Shown here: piece by piece, positions 7,937 to 16,081 of the stretch
Position numbering within the stretch: the stretch's first letter is position 1
Layout of the letters: each line of letters begins with the position of its first letter
Assembly: GCF_030269325.1 (NCBI RefSeq)
Contig: NZ_BSTD01000007.1
Location: 1-64,000, forward strand
Length of the DNA stretch: 64,000 nt
Reading direction: 5' to 3'
DNA from: Amycolatopsis sp. NBRC 101858
GTDB taxonomy: Bacteria; Actinomycetota; Actinomycetes; Mycobacteriales; Pseudonocardiaceae
The notes under the pieces: model-generated
What the model saw: only the letters and a program-made list of their open reading frames with translations
What the model was told of the DNA's origin: nothing
The model's database searches: none
Translations under genes and position numbers: made by a program

Positions 7937-9148
7937 GTGGGCTCGGTGACGTACCACTTCGGTGAATTCGATCTGGATCCGAGCCTATGCCGGCTCGGCA
8001 ACGGCGGGAGGCCGATCAACGTCGAACCACGGGCGCTTGCCCTGCTCTGCTATCTGGTGGAGCACCGCGACCGGTTGGTGCCGAAGAAGGAACTCCTCGA
8101 TGCGGTGTGGGGCAGCGATTTCGTCAGCGACGCCGCCGTCACCACCGGGCTGCGCACGGCCCGGCTGGCGATCGGCGACACCGGCCGCCGCCAGCAGTTC
8201 ATCCGCACCACGCACGGGCGGGGCTACCAATTCGTCGCCCCGGTGACGGTGACGCCGCAGGAAACCACGGAAGCGGCGACGACCGCGTCGACCCGCGACA
8301 CCATCCGGTTCTGCCGGACGCCGGACGGCACCCGCATCGCGTGGGCCGTGACCGGCGCCGGGCCACCCCTGGTGAAGACCGCGAACTGGCTGAGCCGGCT
8401 GGACATGGAACGGGCCACGCCGCTCTTCGCCCACTGGTTCGAGGGCCTGACGCGCGGCCGGCGACTGATCCGGTACGACGGGCGAGGATCCGGCCTGTCC
8501 GACTGGACCTCGGGCTTCACCGCCGCCGAGTGGATCGAAGACATCGACGCCGTGGCCGACGCCGCGGGGCTGGACCGCTTCCCGCTGCTCGGCGTCGCCC
8601 AGGGCGGTCCCCTGGCGGTGGCCTACGCGGCGAGCAGGCCGGAACGAGTGAGCCGGCTGGTGTTGAGTGCGGCCTACGCTCGCGGTCGGCTGGCCCGGGC
8701 GCACGACGCGGCCGAACGCGCCGAAGCCGACCTCGACCTCAAGCTCACGCTCGCCGGCTGGGCAGCCCAAGACCGCAGCTACCAACGGTTCCTCGGTGCC
8801 CAGTTCCTCGCCGCGAGCCCGCCGGAGCGATGGGACGAGTTCACCGCCTACCAGCGGCAGACGGTGTCGGTGGCCAACGGAGCACGCTTCCTCGAAGCGC
8901 AGTCCCGGATGGACGTCGCGGACCTCGCCCGCCGGATCACCTGCCCGACGCTGATCGTGCACTCGCGGGACGACCCCCGCGTCCCGATCTCGCAAGCGGC
9001 CGAACTCGCCGAGCTCATCCCCGACAGCCGGCTGGTCCTGCTCGACGGCCGCAGCCACCTGCTCACCGCCGACGAGCCGGCCTGGCCCCGGTTCCTCCAG
9101 GAGCTGTATGCCTTCCTGGCCGAGGAGGACTCCGGCCGGGGCCGCTAG
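7937..9148 (+). CDS. Winged-helix regulator fused to an alpha/beta hydrolase, catalytic Ser lost
   Basis: 403 residues. N-terminal OmpR/CadC-type winged helix (about 5-105): VEPRALALLCYLVEHRD, KKELLDAVWG, IRTTHGRGYQFVAPV. After a Thr-rich linker comes an alpha/beta hydrolase domain (about 120-400) with GRGSGLSDW and the C-terminal HSRDDPRVP and GRSHLLTADEP Asp/His loops. The nucleophile elbow reads GVAQGG: Ala221 (codon GCC) sits where the Ser of GxSxG belongs, so hydrolysis is unlikely and the domain may be a ligand sensor. An 11-bp direct-repeat box lies upstream. A paralogue with intact Ser follows after 9 nt. A GTG at 7946 is an alternative start. Confidence 0.85.
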   Translation: MGSVTYHFGEFDLDPSLCRLGNGGRPINVEPRALALLCYLVEHRDRLVPKKELLDAVWGSDFVSDAAVTTGLRTARLAIGDTGRRQQFIRTTHGRGYQFVAPVTVTPQETTEAATTASTRDTIRFCRTPDGTRIAWAVTGAGPPLVKTANWLSRLDMERATPLFAHWFEGLTRGRRLIRYDGRGSGLSDWTSGFTAAEWIEDIDAVADAAGLDRFPLLGVAQGGPLAVAYAASRPERVSRLVLSAAYARGRLARAHDAAERAEADLDLKLTLAGWAAQDRSYQRFLGAQFLAASPPERWDEFTAYQRQTVSVANGARFLEAQSRMDVADLARRITCPTLIVHSRDDPRVPISQAAELAELIPDSRLVLLDGRSHLLTADEPAWPRFLQELYAFLAEEDSGRGR

Positions 9149-9157
9149 GCTGCCGCG

Positions 9158-10372
9158 ATGACCGGGGAGGCGTTCCGTTTCGGGGACCACGAATTGGACG
9201 TCGCCGGTCACCGGCTCCGGCGGGGCGGGGAGCCGGTCCACGTGGAGCCGCGAGCCTTCGACCTGCTGTGCCACCTGGTGACGCACCGGGATCGGGTGGT
9301 GCCGAAGACCGAGCTGCTCGACGAGGTCTGGGGCGACCGGTTCGTCAGCGAGGCCGCGCTCACGACGGCGTTGCGCACCGCCCGGCGGGCGATCGGGGAC
9401 ACCGGGGTGCGGCAGCGGCTGATCCGCACCGTGCACCGGCGGGGCTACCAGTTCGTCGCCCCGGTCACGGAGGTCCGCCGCGCACCCGAAACCGCACCCG
9501 AGTTCGAGGCGGCCGGAGAACGAACTCTCCCGGACAGCCAGGTGATCCGGTTCTGCCAGGCCGTCGACGGCACCCGGATCGCCTACGCCGCCATCGGCAC
9601 CGGCCCGCCGCTGCTGAAGGCCGCGAACTGGATGACCCACCTCGATCTCGAGCGGTCGACTCCGGTGTGGTCGCACTGGCTCGACGGGCTCGCCCGCGAC
9701 CGCAGGCTGATCCGCTACGACGAGCGGGGTTGCGGCCTGTCGGACTGGGATGTGCCCAGCTGCACGTTCGACGATTGGGTCGACGACCTGGACACCATGG
9801 TCGAGGCGGTCGGGCTCGACCGGTTCCCGCTGCTGGGCGTCTCCCAGGGCGGCGCGGTGGCCGTGGCTTATGCCGCACGCCGGCCCGAGCGGGTCAGCCG
9901 GCTGGTCCTGGCCGGGGCCTACGCGCGGGGACGGCAGGTCCGCGCCCGCGACGACGCCGAACGCGAGGCTGCGGCCATCGACCTGGAACTGGCCCGCGTG
10001 GGGTGGAGCCACCAGGATCCCCGGTTCCTGCAGGTGTTCGCCTCCCAGTTCCTGCCGGACGGCACCACGCGGGACTGGGCGGACTTCACGACGTTCCAGC
10101 GGCAGACGACCTCTCCGGCCAACGGCGTCCGGTTCCTCGACGAGTTCGCCCGGATCGACGTTTCCGGCATCGCCCACCGGGTCACCTGCCCGACCCTGAT
10201 CCTGCACTCCCGCGACGACGCACGGGTCCCTGCGTCGCAGGCCGGTGAGCTGGCCGCGCTGATCCCCGACAGCAGGCTGGTCCTGCTCGACAGCCGCAAC
10301 CACCTGCTCACGGCCACCGAACCGGCCTGGCCGGAGTTCCTCGCCCGCATCGACGCCTTCCTGGCCGAATAA
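9158..10372 (+). CDS. Winged-helix regulator fused to an intact alpha/beta hydrolase
   Basis: 404 residues, co-linear with the preceding gene: winged helix (FRFGDHELDVAGHRLRRGG, VEPRAFDLLCHLVTHRD, TELLDEVWG, RTVHRRGYQFVAPV), linker, then a hydrolase domain beginning CQAVDGTRIAYA. The elbow reads GVSQGG with Ser229, and the acid and base lie in HSRDDARVP and SRNHLLTATEP, so the triad is complete. This fusion couples a DNA-binding head to a possible esterase or ligand-sensing body. Gap to the upstream paralogue is 9 nt, so they are co-transcribed and could form heterodimers with one dead and one live subunit. Convergent with the FAD oxidoreductase gene 16 nt on. Confidence 0.88.
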   Translation: MTGEAFRFGDHELDVAGHRLRRGGEPVHVEPRAFDLLCHLVTHRDRVVPKTELLDEVWGDRFVSEAALTTALRTARRAIGDTGVRQRLIRTVHRRGYQFVAPVTEVRRAPETAPEFEAAGERTLPDSQVIRFCQAVDGTRIAYAAIGTGPPLLKAANWMTHLDLERSTPVWSHWLDGLARDRRLIRYDERGCGLSDWDVPSCTFDDWVDDLDTMVEAVGLDRFPLLGVSQGGAVAVAYAARRPERVSRLVLAGAYARGRQVRARDDAEREAAAIDLELARVGWSHQDPRFLQVFASQFLPDGTTRDWADFTTFQRQTTSPANGVRFLDEFARIDVSGIAHRVTCPTLILHSRDDARVPASQAGELAALIPDSRLVLLDSRNHLLTATEPAWPEFLARIDAFLAE

Positions 10373-10388
10373 TCGGCTCCGGCGCGGA

Positions 10389-11687
10389 TCAGCCGGGTGG
10401 AGTCTGCCCCGACGCGATCCGCAGGATCATCACCGGTGTCAGCAGGGTTTCCGGCCGGGCGAGCAGGTTCTGCACGCGCTGGGCCCGGTGCGCCACCGAG
10501 GCCGAGGCGCGGGCCGCGCGGCTCACCCGGTCCAGACCGCGGTTGACGAGGTCGGTTCCGGGCGGCCGGGTTCCGCTGATCCGGGGATCGGCGAAGTCGG
10601 CCCAGGCCGCCAGCTTCCACGGCGTGGCGACCACCTGACCGGCGGCCCGGTAGAAGACGCGGGCCAGGTCCGGGGCGAGCGGACCGTGGCGGACGAGGGC
10701 CCGGTCGAGTTCCCGGGCCTGCAGTGCCGCCGAGGTCATCCCCTGCCGGTAACGGGGATTGAGGCTGCAGATCGCGTCGCCCAGCACGAGGAATCCCGCC
10801 GGCGGCCGCTTCAGCCGCTCCACGTGGCGACGCAGGCTCGTGGGGGTCCGGTGGGTCAGGATCGGTGCCCGCCCTTCGGCCTTGGCCAGGACTGCGGCGA
10901 TCAGGGGTGACGGCAGGGACCGGGCGAAGTCCTCGAACGCCGCCGGTTCGGCTGGCACGTCGTCGTGCCACGAGCAGAGGGTGACGATCCACTCGCCGGG
11001 CCCCGCCGGCACCACGGTGCCGGTCCGGTGACCGGGTGCCTGCTCGGCGGCCACGACGGCCGGGGCCCCGTCGAGATCGCCTGGCCGCCGTGGCACCACT
11101 CGCGTCCAGCAAGCCGAGTCGTTGCGCACGACCGAAACGCCGGGGACGGAAAACCCTTGTTCGGCCTGCTGGGCCAAGAAGCGGTCGTGGCGCCCGGTAC
11201 ACGCGACGACCAGGTCGGCCCGGTGTGCCGTACCGGCCACCCGGACGCCGACCACCCGCCCGCCCTCGAAGACCAAGCCGTCCACCGCCGTCTCGTCCAC
11301 GACCGACACCGTCCTCCGCTGCCGCAGCAGACGTGCGCGAACCGCTCCCTCCAGCGCTGGCCTGCTCGCGGCCAGCGCGAGGAAGGCCGGATCCGCCGGG
11401 AGCCGGAGCCACCCCAGGTCGCCGGCGTCGACCGGGACGGCGCCCCCGGCGACCAGGTCGTCGGCGAGGCCCGGGAACCAGCCGTCCAGCAGCTGCCGGC
11501 CGGTGGCGTGCAGAACGTGGGCGTGGCGTCCCTGCGGGACACCGCCGCGTGCCACCGGCTTCCTGGGCAGGCGATCCCGTTCCAGGACCAGCACGCGGTC
11601 GACGTGGTCGCTGAGGACGCGGGCGGTCATCAGCCCGGCCATGCCCGCGCCGATGACCACCGCGCTGGTGCCGTGCCGCCGGTGCAC
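10389..11687 (-). CDS. FAD-dependent oxidoreductase/monooxygenase
   Basis: 432 residues from GTG 11687. The Rossmann motif VVIGAGMAGLMTARVL (about residues 9-24) and LVLERDRLPRKP bind the ADP part of FAD. A second FAD motif, FLVLGDAICSLNPRYRQGM, with its GD pair, lies about residue 310-330. Overall plan resembles squalene-epoxidase/geranylgeranyl-reductase-like flavoproteins rather than aromatic hydroxylases. It is the last gene of a minus-strand run of four; the acyl-CoA ligase ends 23 nt upstream, which suggests action on a lipid-like or polyketide-like substrate. Start is inferred from motif position since no strong Shine-Dalgarno site is visible. Confidence 0.85.
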   Translation of the reverse strand: MHRRHGTSAVVIGAGMAGLMTARVLSDHVDRVLVLERDRLPRKPVARGGVPQGRHAHVLHATGRQLLDGWFPGLADDLVAGGAVPVDAGDLGWLRLPADPAFLALAASRPALEGAVRARLLRQRRTVSVVDETAVDGLVFEGGRVVGVRVAGTAHRADLVVACTGRHDRFLAQQAEQGFSVPGVSVVRNDSACWTRVVPRRPGDLDGAPAVVAAEQAPGHRTGTVVPAGPGEWIVTLCSWHDDVPAEPAAFEDFARSLPSPLIAAVLAKAEGRAPILTHRTPTSLRRHVERLKRPPAGFLVLGDAICSLNPRYRQGMTSAALQARELDRALVRHGPLAPDLARVFYRAAGQVVATPWKLAAWADFADPRISGTRPPGTDLVNRGLDRVSRAARASASVAHRAQRVQNLLARPETLLTPVMILRIASGQTPPG

Positions 11688-11710
11688 GTCCGCCGCCGCT
11701 CGATCCCGGG

Positions 11711-13594
11711 CTACGACGCGGCGGGTTCGAGCACGCCCGCTTCCGGCGAATCGGCGTACAGAGCGTCGATTTCGGCGGCGTACTTCAGTGCGACCGGCTT
11801 GCGGCGCAGCTTCGAGGTCAGCGTGAGCTCGTCCCCGCCCGGCTCCCAGAAGACAGGCAGCACCCGGAACCGCTTGATCTGCTCGGTCCGCGACAGCTTG
11901 GCATTGCCCTCGCCGATCCCTGCCGTGATCAGGCGAACGATCTCCGCGTCGGCGGCGAGCATCTCGGCGGAGACACCGACGAGACCGCGCCGGGCGGCGT
12001 AGGCGGCCGCGGCCTCCTCGCCCAGCACGACCAGTGCGGTGTTGTACGGCCGCCGGTCCCCGATCGTGGCGATGCCCCCGATCAGCGGGCTGGCCGCCTT
12101 CATGACGTTCTCGATGCGCGCCGGTGACATGTTCTTGCCGGCGGCGTTGATGATGAGCTCCTTCTTCCGGTCGACCACGGTGAGGTAGCCGTCCTCGTCC
12201 ACGGTCATCACGTCGCCGGTGTGCAGCCAGCCGTCCTCGTCGACGGCTTCGGCGGTCTTCGCCGGTTCGCCGCGATAGCCCTTCATCACCAGAGGCCCGC
12301 GCACCAAGAACTCGCCGTCCGCCGCGATCTTGCCCCGCATCCCGGGCAGCAGCCGCCCCACCGTGCCCAGCCGGTGTTCGGCCGGCGATGCCACCGTGGC
12401 GACGCAGCTCAGCTCGGACATGCCCCAGACCTCGCAGATCGGGACCCCCAGCCCGCCGAAGAAGGCCAGCACCTCCTTCGGGATCGGTGCCGCGCCGGAA
12501 ACCGCCCACCGCAACCGGTCCAGCCCCAGCTTCGCGCGCAGCGCGGACAGCACCCGCTCGTCGGCTTGGGCGTACTCGGCGGCCAGCGGCGCGGGCACCG
12601 GCGCACCGGTCAGGTCGGCGTCGGCCTTGCGCCCTGCGACGCCCAGCGCCCACTGCAGCCCCTGCCGACGGGCCTCGTCCTGCTCGGCGGCGACGCTTGC
12701 GAGGATGCCCGCCTTGAGCTTCTCCCACACACGGGGCACCGACGCCCAGATGGTGGGCCGGCAGTCCGCCAGCGCCACGCCGATCTGCCGCGCGTCCGGG
12801 ACCACGGTGATCTGCGTGCCCATCGTCTCTTGGAAGTACAACGCGGCCACCCGGTCGGCGATGTGCGCACTGGGGAGGAAGGACGTGGTCCGGTCGCCGA
12901 ACCGCACCGGCAGGACCTCGGCGACGGCGTAGACCTCGAACAGCAGGTTCTCGTGGGTCATCTCGACGCCCTTGGGCTCGCCGGTCGTACCCGAGGTGTA
13001 GATCAGCGTCAGCACGTCCTCCGGGCGCACCGCCCGCCACGCCGCCTCGAAGTCGAAGCCCGGCGAGCCGCCGCGGACCAGGTCCTCGACGCTGACCGTG
13101 CCTTCGGGTGCGCCGTCGACGCACACGATGTGCTCGACGGCGGCGCCCGACTGCCGGATCCGCTCGACGTACTGCGCCTCGCACAGCACGACCTTGGCCC
13201 GGGCGTTGGACAGCACGTGGGCCAGCTGGTCGGCGGGCAGCGTGTTGTACACCGAGAAGGACGTCGCACCCAGGTGCTGCGCCCCGACCTCCAGCGGGTA
13301 GAACTCGACCCGGTTGGCCATCATCAGCGCGACGGTGTCCCCCCGACCGACCCCCAGCGCGCTCAGCCCGGCGGCCGCCGCGCGAACCTCGGCCGCGTAC
13401 TCCCGCCAGGTCAGCGTGTGGGTGCCGCCGACGGTGCGCAGCGCGACCGCGTGCGGCTCGACGGTCGCGATCCGTTGGAACGCCTGGCAAAACGTCCGGG
13501 GTCTCTCCTCGGTGATCGCCGGCCGGGGCTCCGGGCGGCTGCCGGGCCCGGCGGTTCCGGCGACTGTCGCGGCGGTGCCGCTGAGCGTGCTCAT
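11711..13594 (-). CDS. Long-chain acyl-CoA synthetase (AMP-forming)
   Basis: 627 residues from ATG 13594. ANL-superfamily motifs occur in order: the P-loop LIYTSGTTGEPKGVEMTHEN, VSGAAPIPKEVLAFF, the EVWGMSE adenine-binding motif, GWLHTGDVMTVDEDGYL with catalytic Asp, and the DRKKELIINAAGKNMSP hinge and Lys region. Length and the helical insert (KLKAGILASVAAEQDEARR) match FadD15-type long-chain ligases that make acyl-CoA from fatty acid, ATP and CoA. No carrier domain is fused or adjacent, so it is not an NRPS loading unit. It lies 56 bp after the Hint-domain gene and is probably in the same operon. Confidence 0.93.
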   Translation of the reverse strand: MSTLSGTAATVAGTAGPGSRPEPRPAITEERPRTFCQAFQRIATVEPHAVALRTVGGTHTLTWREYAAEVRAAAAGLSALGVGRGDTVALMMANRVEFYPLEVGAQHLGATSFSVYNTLPADQLAHVLSNARAKVVLCEAQYVERIRQSGAAVEHIVCVDGAPEGTVSVEDLVRGGSPGFDFEAAWRAVRPEDVLTLIYTSGTTGEPKGVEMTHENLLFEVYAVAEVLPVRFGDRTTSFLPSAHIADRVAALYFQETMGTQITVVPDARQIGVALADCRPTIWASVPRVWEKLKAGILASVAAEQDEARRQGLQWALGVAGRKADADLTGAPVPAPLAAEYAQADERVLSALRAKLGLDRLRWAVSGAAPIPKEVLAFFGGLGVPICEVWGMSELSCVATVASPAEHRLGTVGRLLPGMRGKIAADGEFLVRGPLVMKGYRGEPAKTAEAVDEDGWLHTGDVMTVDEDGYLTVVDRKKELIINAAGKNMSPARIENVMKAASPLIGGIATIGDRRPYNTALVVLGEEAAAAYAARRGLVGVSAEMLAADAEIVRLITAGIGEGNAKLSRTEQIKRFRVLPVFWEPGGDELTLTSKLRRKPVALKYAAEIDALYADSPEAGVLEPAAS

Positions 13595-13650
13595 TGGTCG
13601 ATTCACTCCAGTGTTTCGGCTCCCCCGGATCGGGGAGCGGGACCGTACGA

Positions 13651-15999
13651 TCATCCGGCCGGACGCGTGGCCGGCGCTTGGTCGAGGTCTGAGGGTTCCC
13701 TGAGGGAGTTTTGAGAGCCGGGCTTCCGGGCCGGGGCGGCCAGTCCGGCCAGGATCGGTTCGACCATGGCGGCGCCGACCGCGTTCGCGTAGGCGCGTGC
13801 GGTGGTCTCGGTCCATCGGCCGCTGCCGGTGAGCTCCCCGGAGGCGGTGTCCGGGTCGAGCCGCCGCGTATCGAAGCGGACGGTGCCCACGACCACGCCC
13901 CTCGCATCGCGCAACGGCGCCGACTGCAACGTCAGTGCCGCGCTGCCGATGGCTTCGGGCACCTCGGCGGACAGCACGGGGATGGTCGCGCCTTCCGCGG
14001 TCACCGTGAAGGACAGGTCCCCCGGACCACCGGCCTCGGCCGTGTCCAGGTGAATGATCTGGTCGAAATAGCGGTGGAAGCGTGTGTTGGCCCGGCCGCG
14101 CCGGTCCCACAGCGAGGTCGTCGCGGCGGAGCGCCGGTCCGTCACCGTGACGTCCAGCCGGATCCCCTGGTCCGGGCCGAGCGGGCTGTCCGGCGTCAGC
14201 ACGATGTCGAACACCGTCACGGCGGTGATCTCACCGGCCGGGACCGGCGCGGTACGCCAGCCGAGTGCGACCACCGAGGCCAGCCATTGGCCGACCGCGC
14301 CCAGCGTGGTGTCGAAGAGGCTCGCGCCCACCGCGGCCGTTTCCGCCGGGACGTTCCCGAGGCCGCGGTGGAGGCGGTCGATGCGGCTTTCGAGCGGTAT
14401 CCGGGCCTCGGCCGTGCCGAACGAGGGTGTCGTGGCGAGGGCCCGGGTGAGCGCGTCGTGGACGATGCCGGTGCCGAACCGGTTGACGGTGTCGACGATC
14501 CGGGTGTGCCAGCCCGGCTCGTCCGGGTGGCCCGCTCCCAGCAGGCCTTCGGTGACCGCGGCGACGGCTTCCGCCGCCGGACCCGCGTCCTCGAACCGGG
14601 GGTGCTCGGGGGTCACGAGGTGGAAGCTCTTGCCGTCCCCGGCCCAGAACTCCGGCGCGACACCGGGTTTCGTGACGAGGCGCAGGTCGTACAGGTAGGT
14701 GCCGGCGTCGGCGTGCGGCACCTCCTCGACTCCGGAGACCGTCACGCCGGCCGGTGACCGGCGGCCGGAAACGTCGCGGTGCTCGATGAGGCTGCCGGTC
14801 CGCAGGGTGCCGATCCCGTGCTCGCTGAGGGTCGGCACGTCCCACGCGAGCGCGGCCGGCGTCACGGCCAGCAGTTCGGGACCGGTGCCGGCCTTGTCCG
14901 CGTTCACGAACGGATGCGTGCCGGTGAACACCGGGCCGCCGCCGGTCAGGCGGTACAGCGGGCGGCCGGCGTGCAGGGGCTTCGCGACGTAGGCGACGGT
15001 GGCGGTGCCGTCGCGGGTCAGCACGGCGTCGCCCGGCCGGACGTCCCGGATCGGGACGGCGCGCCCGGTCCCGTCGAGAACCGTGGTGTCGCCGGTGAAG
15101 CACGAACCGCCGGGCACCCGCCGGTAGGGCGCGCCCGGCTGGCCGTGAGCGGTGAACTCGAAGCAGTTGCCGTTGGGCGTCGAGATCGGGGTGGCGGACG
15201 AACCGATCGGCTGGTTCACGGTGCTCGCGGCGATCGGGCCCGCACAGGCGCCGATGATGTCGGCGACGTCGACGGCCGGCTTGTCCCGCAGTTCCTCGGC
15301 GTACGAACGCCAGCCTTCCTGGGCGACCGAACGAGGGACCGGCAGCCCCGCGGCGGCCAGTTCGCCGATCAACATGTCGACCTCGGCGTCGGTGGCGCCG
15401 AGTGCGATGTACTTGGCGTACTGGTTGAACAGCTCCCAGTCCGGGCTGGTCCACATGCCGGCCTGGTACCACAGCTGCCAGGTGAGCACGTTGTCCAGCA
15501 GCAGGTCGTGGAACTGCTGCTTCGCGGTCGCCGGATTCACCTGCCCCAGCAGTGCGGAAAGGGGCTCAAACGTCGCGGTGAGGACGTCCACGTAGGCACG
15601 CGCGGACCGTGCGGCGAGGATGGCGTTGAACGACGCCACGTCGGTGGTGATCTTGTCGCTCAGCATCTGCCCCCGGATGCTGCTGCCGCGTTCCTCGATC
15701 GCCTGGCACAGCACCGCCACGGAGAAGTCGCGCCACCACGACGATCCGAGGCCCGTCGCGTCGGTCGTCGCCGACAGCGGATCGGCTTTCCACCGGGGGA
15801 AGAACACGCTGCGGAACGTCGGCCCCGTACCGATCAGCTGGGACATCCTGCCGGGCAACGCGCTCTGCAGCTTGTTGACGTACAACGCGTGGAGGCGCCG
15901 GCCGGCGCTGTAGTCGGGGGTCAGGTTGACCAGGCGCGACAAGATCGGGTCGGTGGTTCCCGCCAGCGCGATGGCCGGCGGGGGCACGGGGATGAGCAT
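13651..15999 (-). CDS. Uncharacterised protein with an internal Hint domain
   Basis: 782 residues. No signal peptide. Residues 1-295 are helical and contain DNVLTWQLWYQAGMW (around Trp174), a motif echoed in the upstream gene. Residues about 297-460 are a Hedgehog/intein (Hint) domain: block A CFTGDTTVLDGTG with Cys300, PIRDVRPGDAVLTRDG, the block-B-like GTHPFVN with His362, and TYLYDLRLVTK. The usual C-terminal HN plus nucleophile of a splicing intein is not seen, so cleavage or thioester chemistry, not splicing, is the likeliest activity. The last 300 residues are beta-rich (VTVFDIVLTPDSPLGPDQG) and end in a Pro/Ala tail. Start ATG 15999 has GGAGAAG before it. Function unknown. Confidence 0.75.
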   Translation of the reverse strand: MLIPVPPPAIALAGTTDPILSRLVNLTPDYSAGRRLHALYVNKLQSALPGRMSQLIGTGPTFRSVFFPRWKADPLSATTDATGLGSSWWRDFSVAVLCQAIEERGSSIRGQMLSDKITTDVASFNAILAARSARAYVDVLTATFEPLSALLGQVNPATAKQQFHDLLLDNVLTWQLWYQAGMWTSPDWELFNQYAKYIALGATDAEVDMLIGELAAAGLPVPRSVAQEGWRSYAEELRDKPAVDVADIIGACAGPIAASTVNQPIGSSATPISTPNGNCFEFTAHGQPGAPYRRVPGGSCFTGDTTVLDGTGRAVPIRDVRPGDAVLTRDGTATVAYVAKPLHAGRPLYRLTGGGPVFTGTHPFVNADKAGTGPELLAVTPAALAWDVPTLSEHGIGTLRTGSLIEHRDVSGRRSPAGVTVSGVEEVPHADAGTYLYDLRLVTKPGVAPEFWAGDGKSFHLVTPEHPRFEDAGPAAEAVAAVTEGLLGAGHPDEPGWHTRIVDTVNRFGTGIVHDALTRALATTPSFGTAEARIPLESRIDRLHRGLGNVPAETAAVGASLFDTTLGAVGQWLASVVALGWRTAPVPAGEITAVTVFDIVLTPDSPLGPDQGIRLDVTVTDRRSAATTSLWDRRGRANTRFHRYFDQIIHLDTAEAGGPGDLSFTVTAEGATIPVLSAEVPEAIGSAALTLQSAPLRDARGVVVGTVRFDTRRLDPDTASGELTGSGRWTETTARAYANAVGAAMVEPILAGLAAPARKPGSQNSLREPSDLDQAPATRPAG

Positions 16000-16040
16000 T
16001 CTTCTCCAGAGGTCTGGTGGTGCCTGGCCGGCGGTGGCGC

Positions 16041-16072
16041 CGGGCCGGCCGTGCTTCCGCACGGCCGGCCCG
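16041..16072 (-). terminator. Intercistronic 13-bp hairpin
   Basis: CGGGCCGGCCGTG (16041-16053) pairs perfectly with 16060-16072 around a CTTCCG loop, in the 82-nt gap between the two large uncharacterised genes. No T run follows in either direction, so partial termination or mRNA protection is as likely as full termination. Confidence 0.55.
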
Positions 16073-16081
16073 GCCTCCCCG

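Noticed and set aside
11711..13594. NRPS or PKS loading module
   Set aside because: No carrier, condensation or ketosynthase domain in or near the gene; motif set and length match long-chain acyl-CoA ligases.
10389..13907. A 1172-codon minus frame
   Set aside because: Real only from GTG 11687; upstream portion is a shadow of the acyl-CoA ligase.
13651..15999. Splicing intein in the Hint-domain protein
   Set aside because: Block A and an HPF-like block are present, but no C-terminal HN followed by Cys/Ser/Thr and no disrupted host protein is seen.
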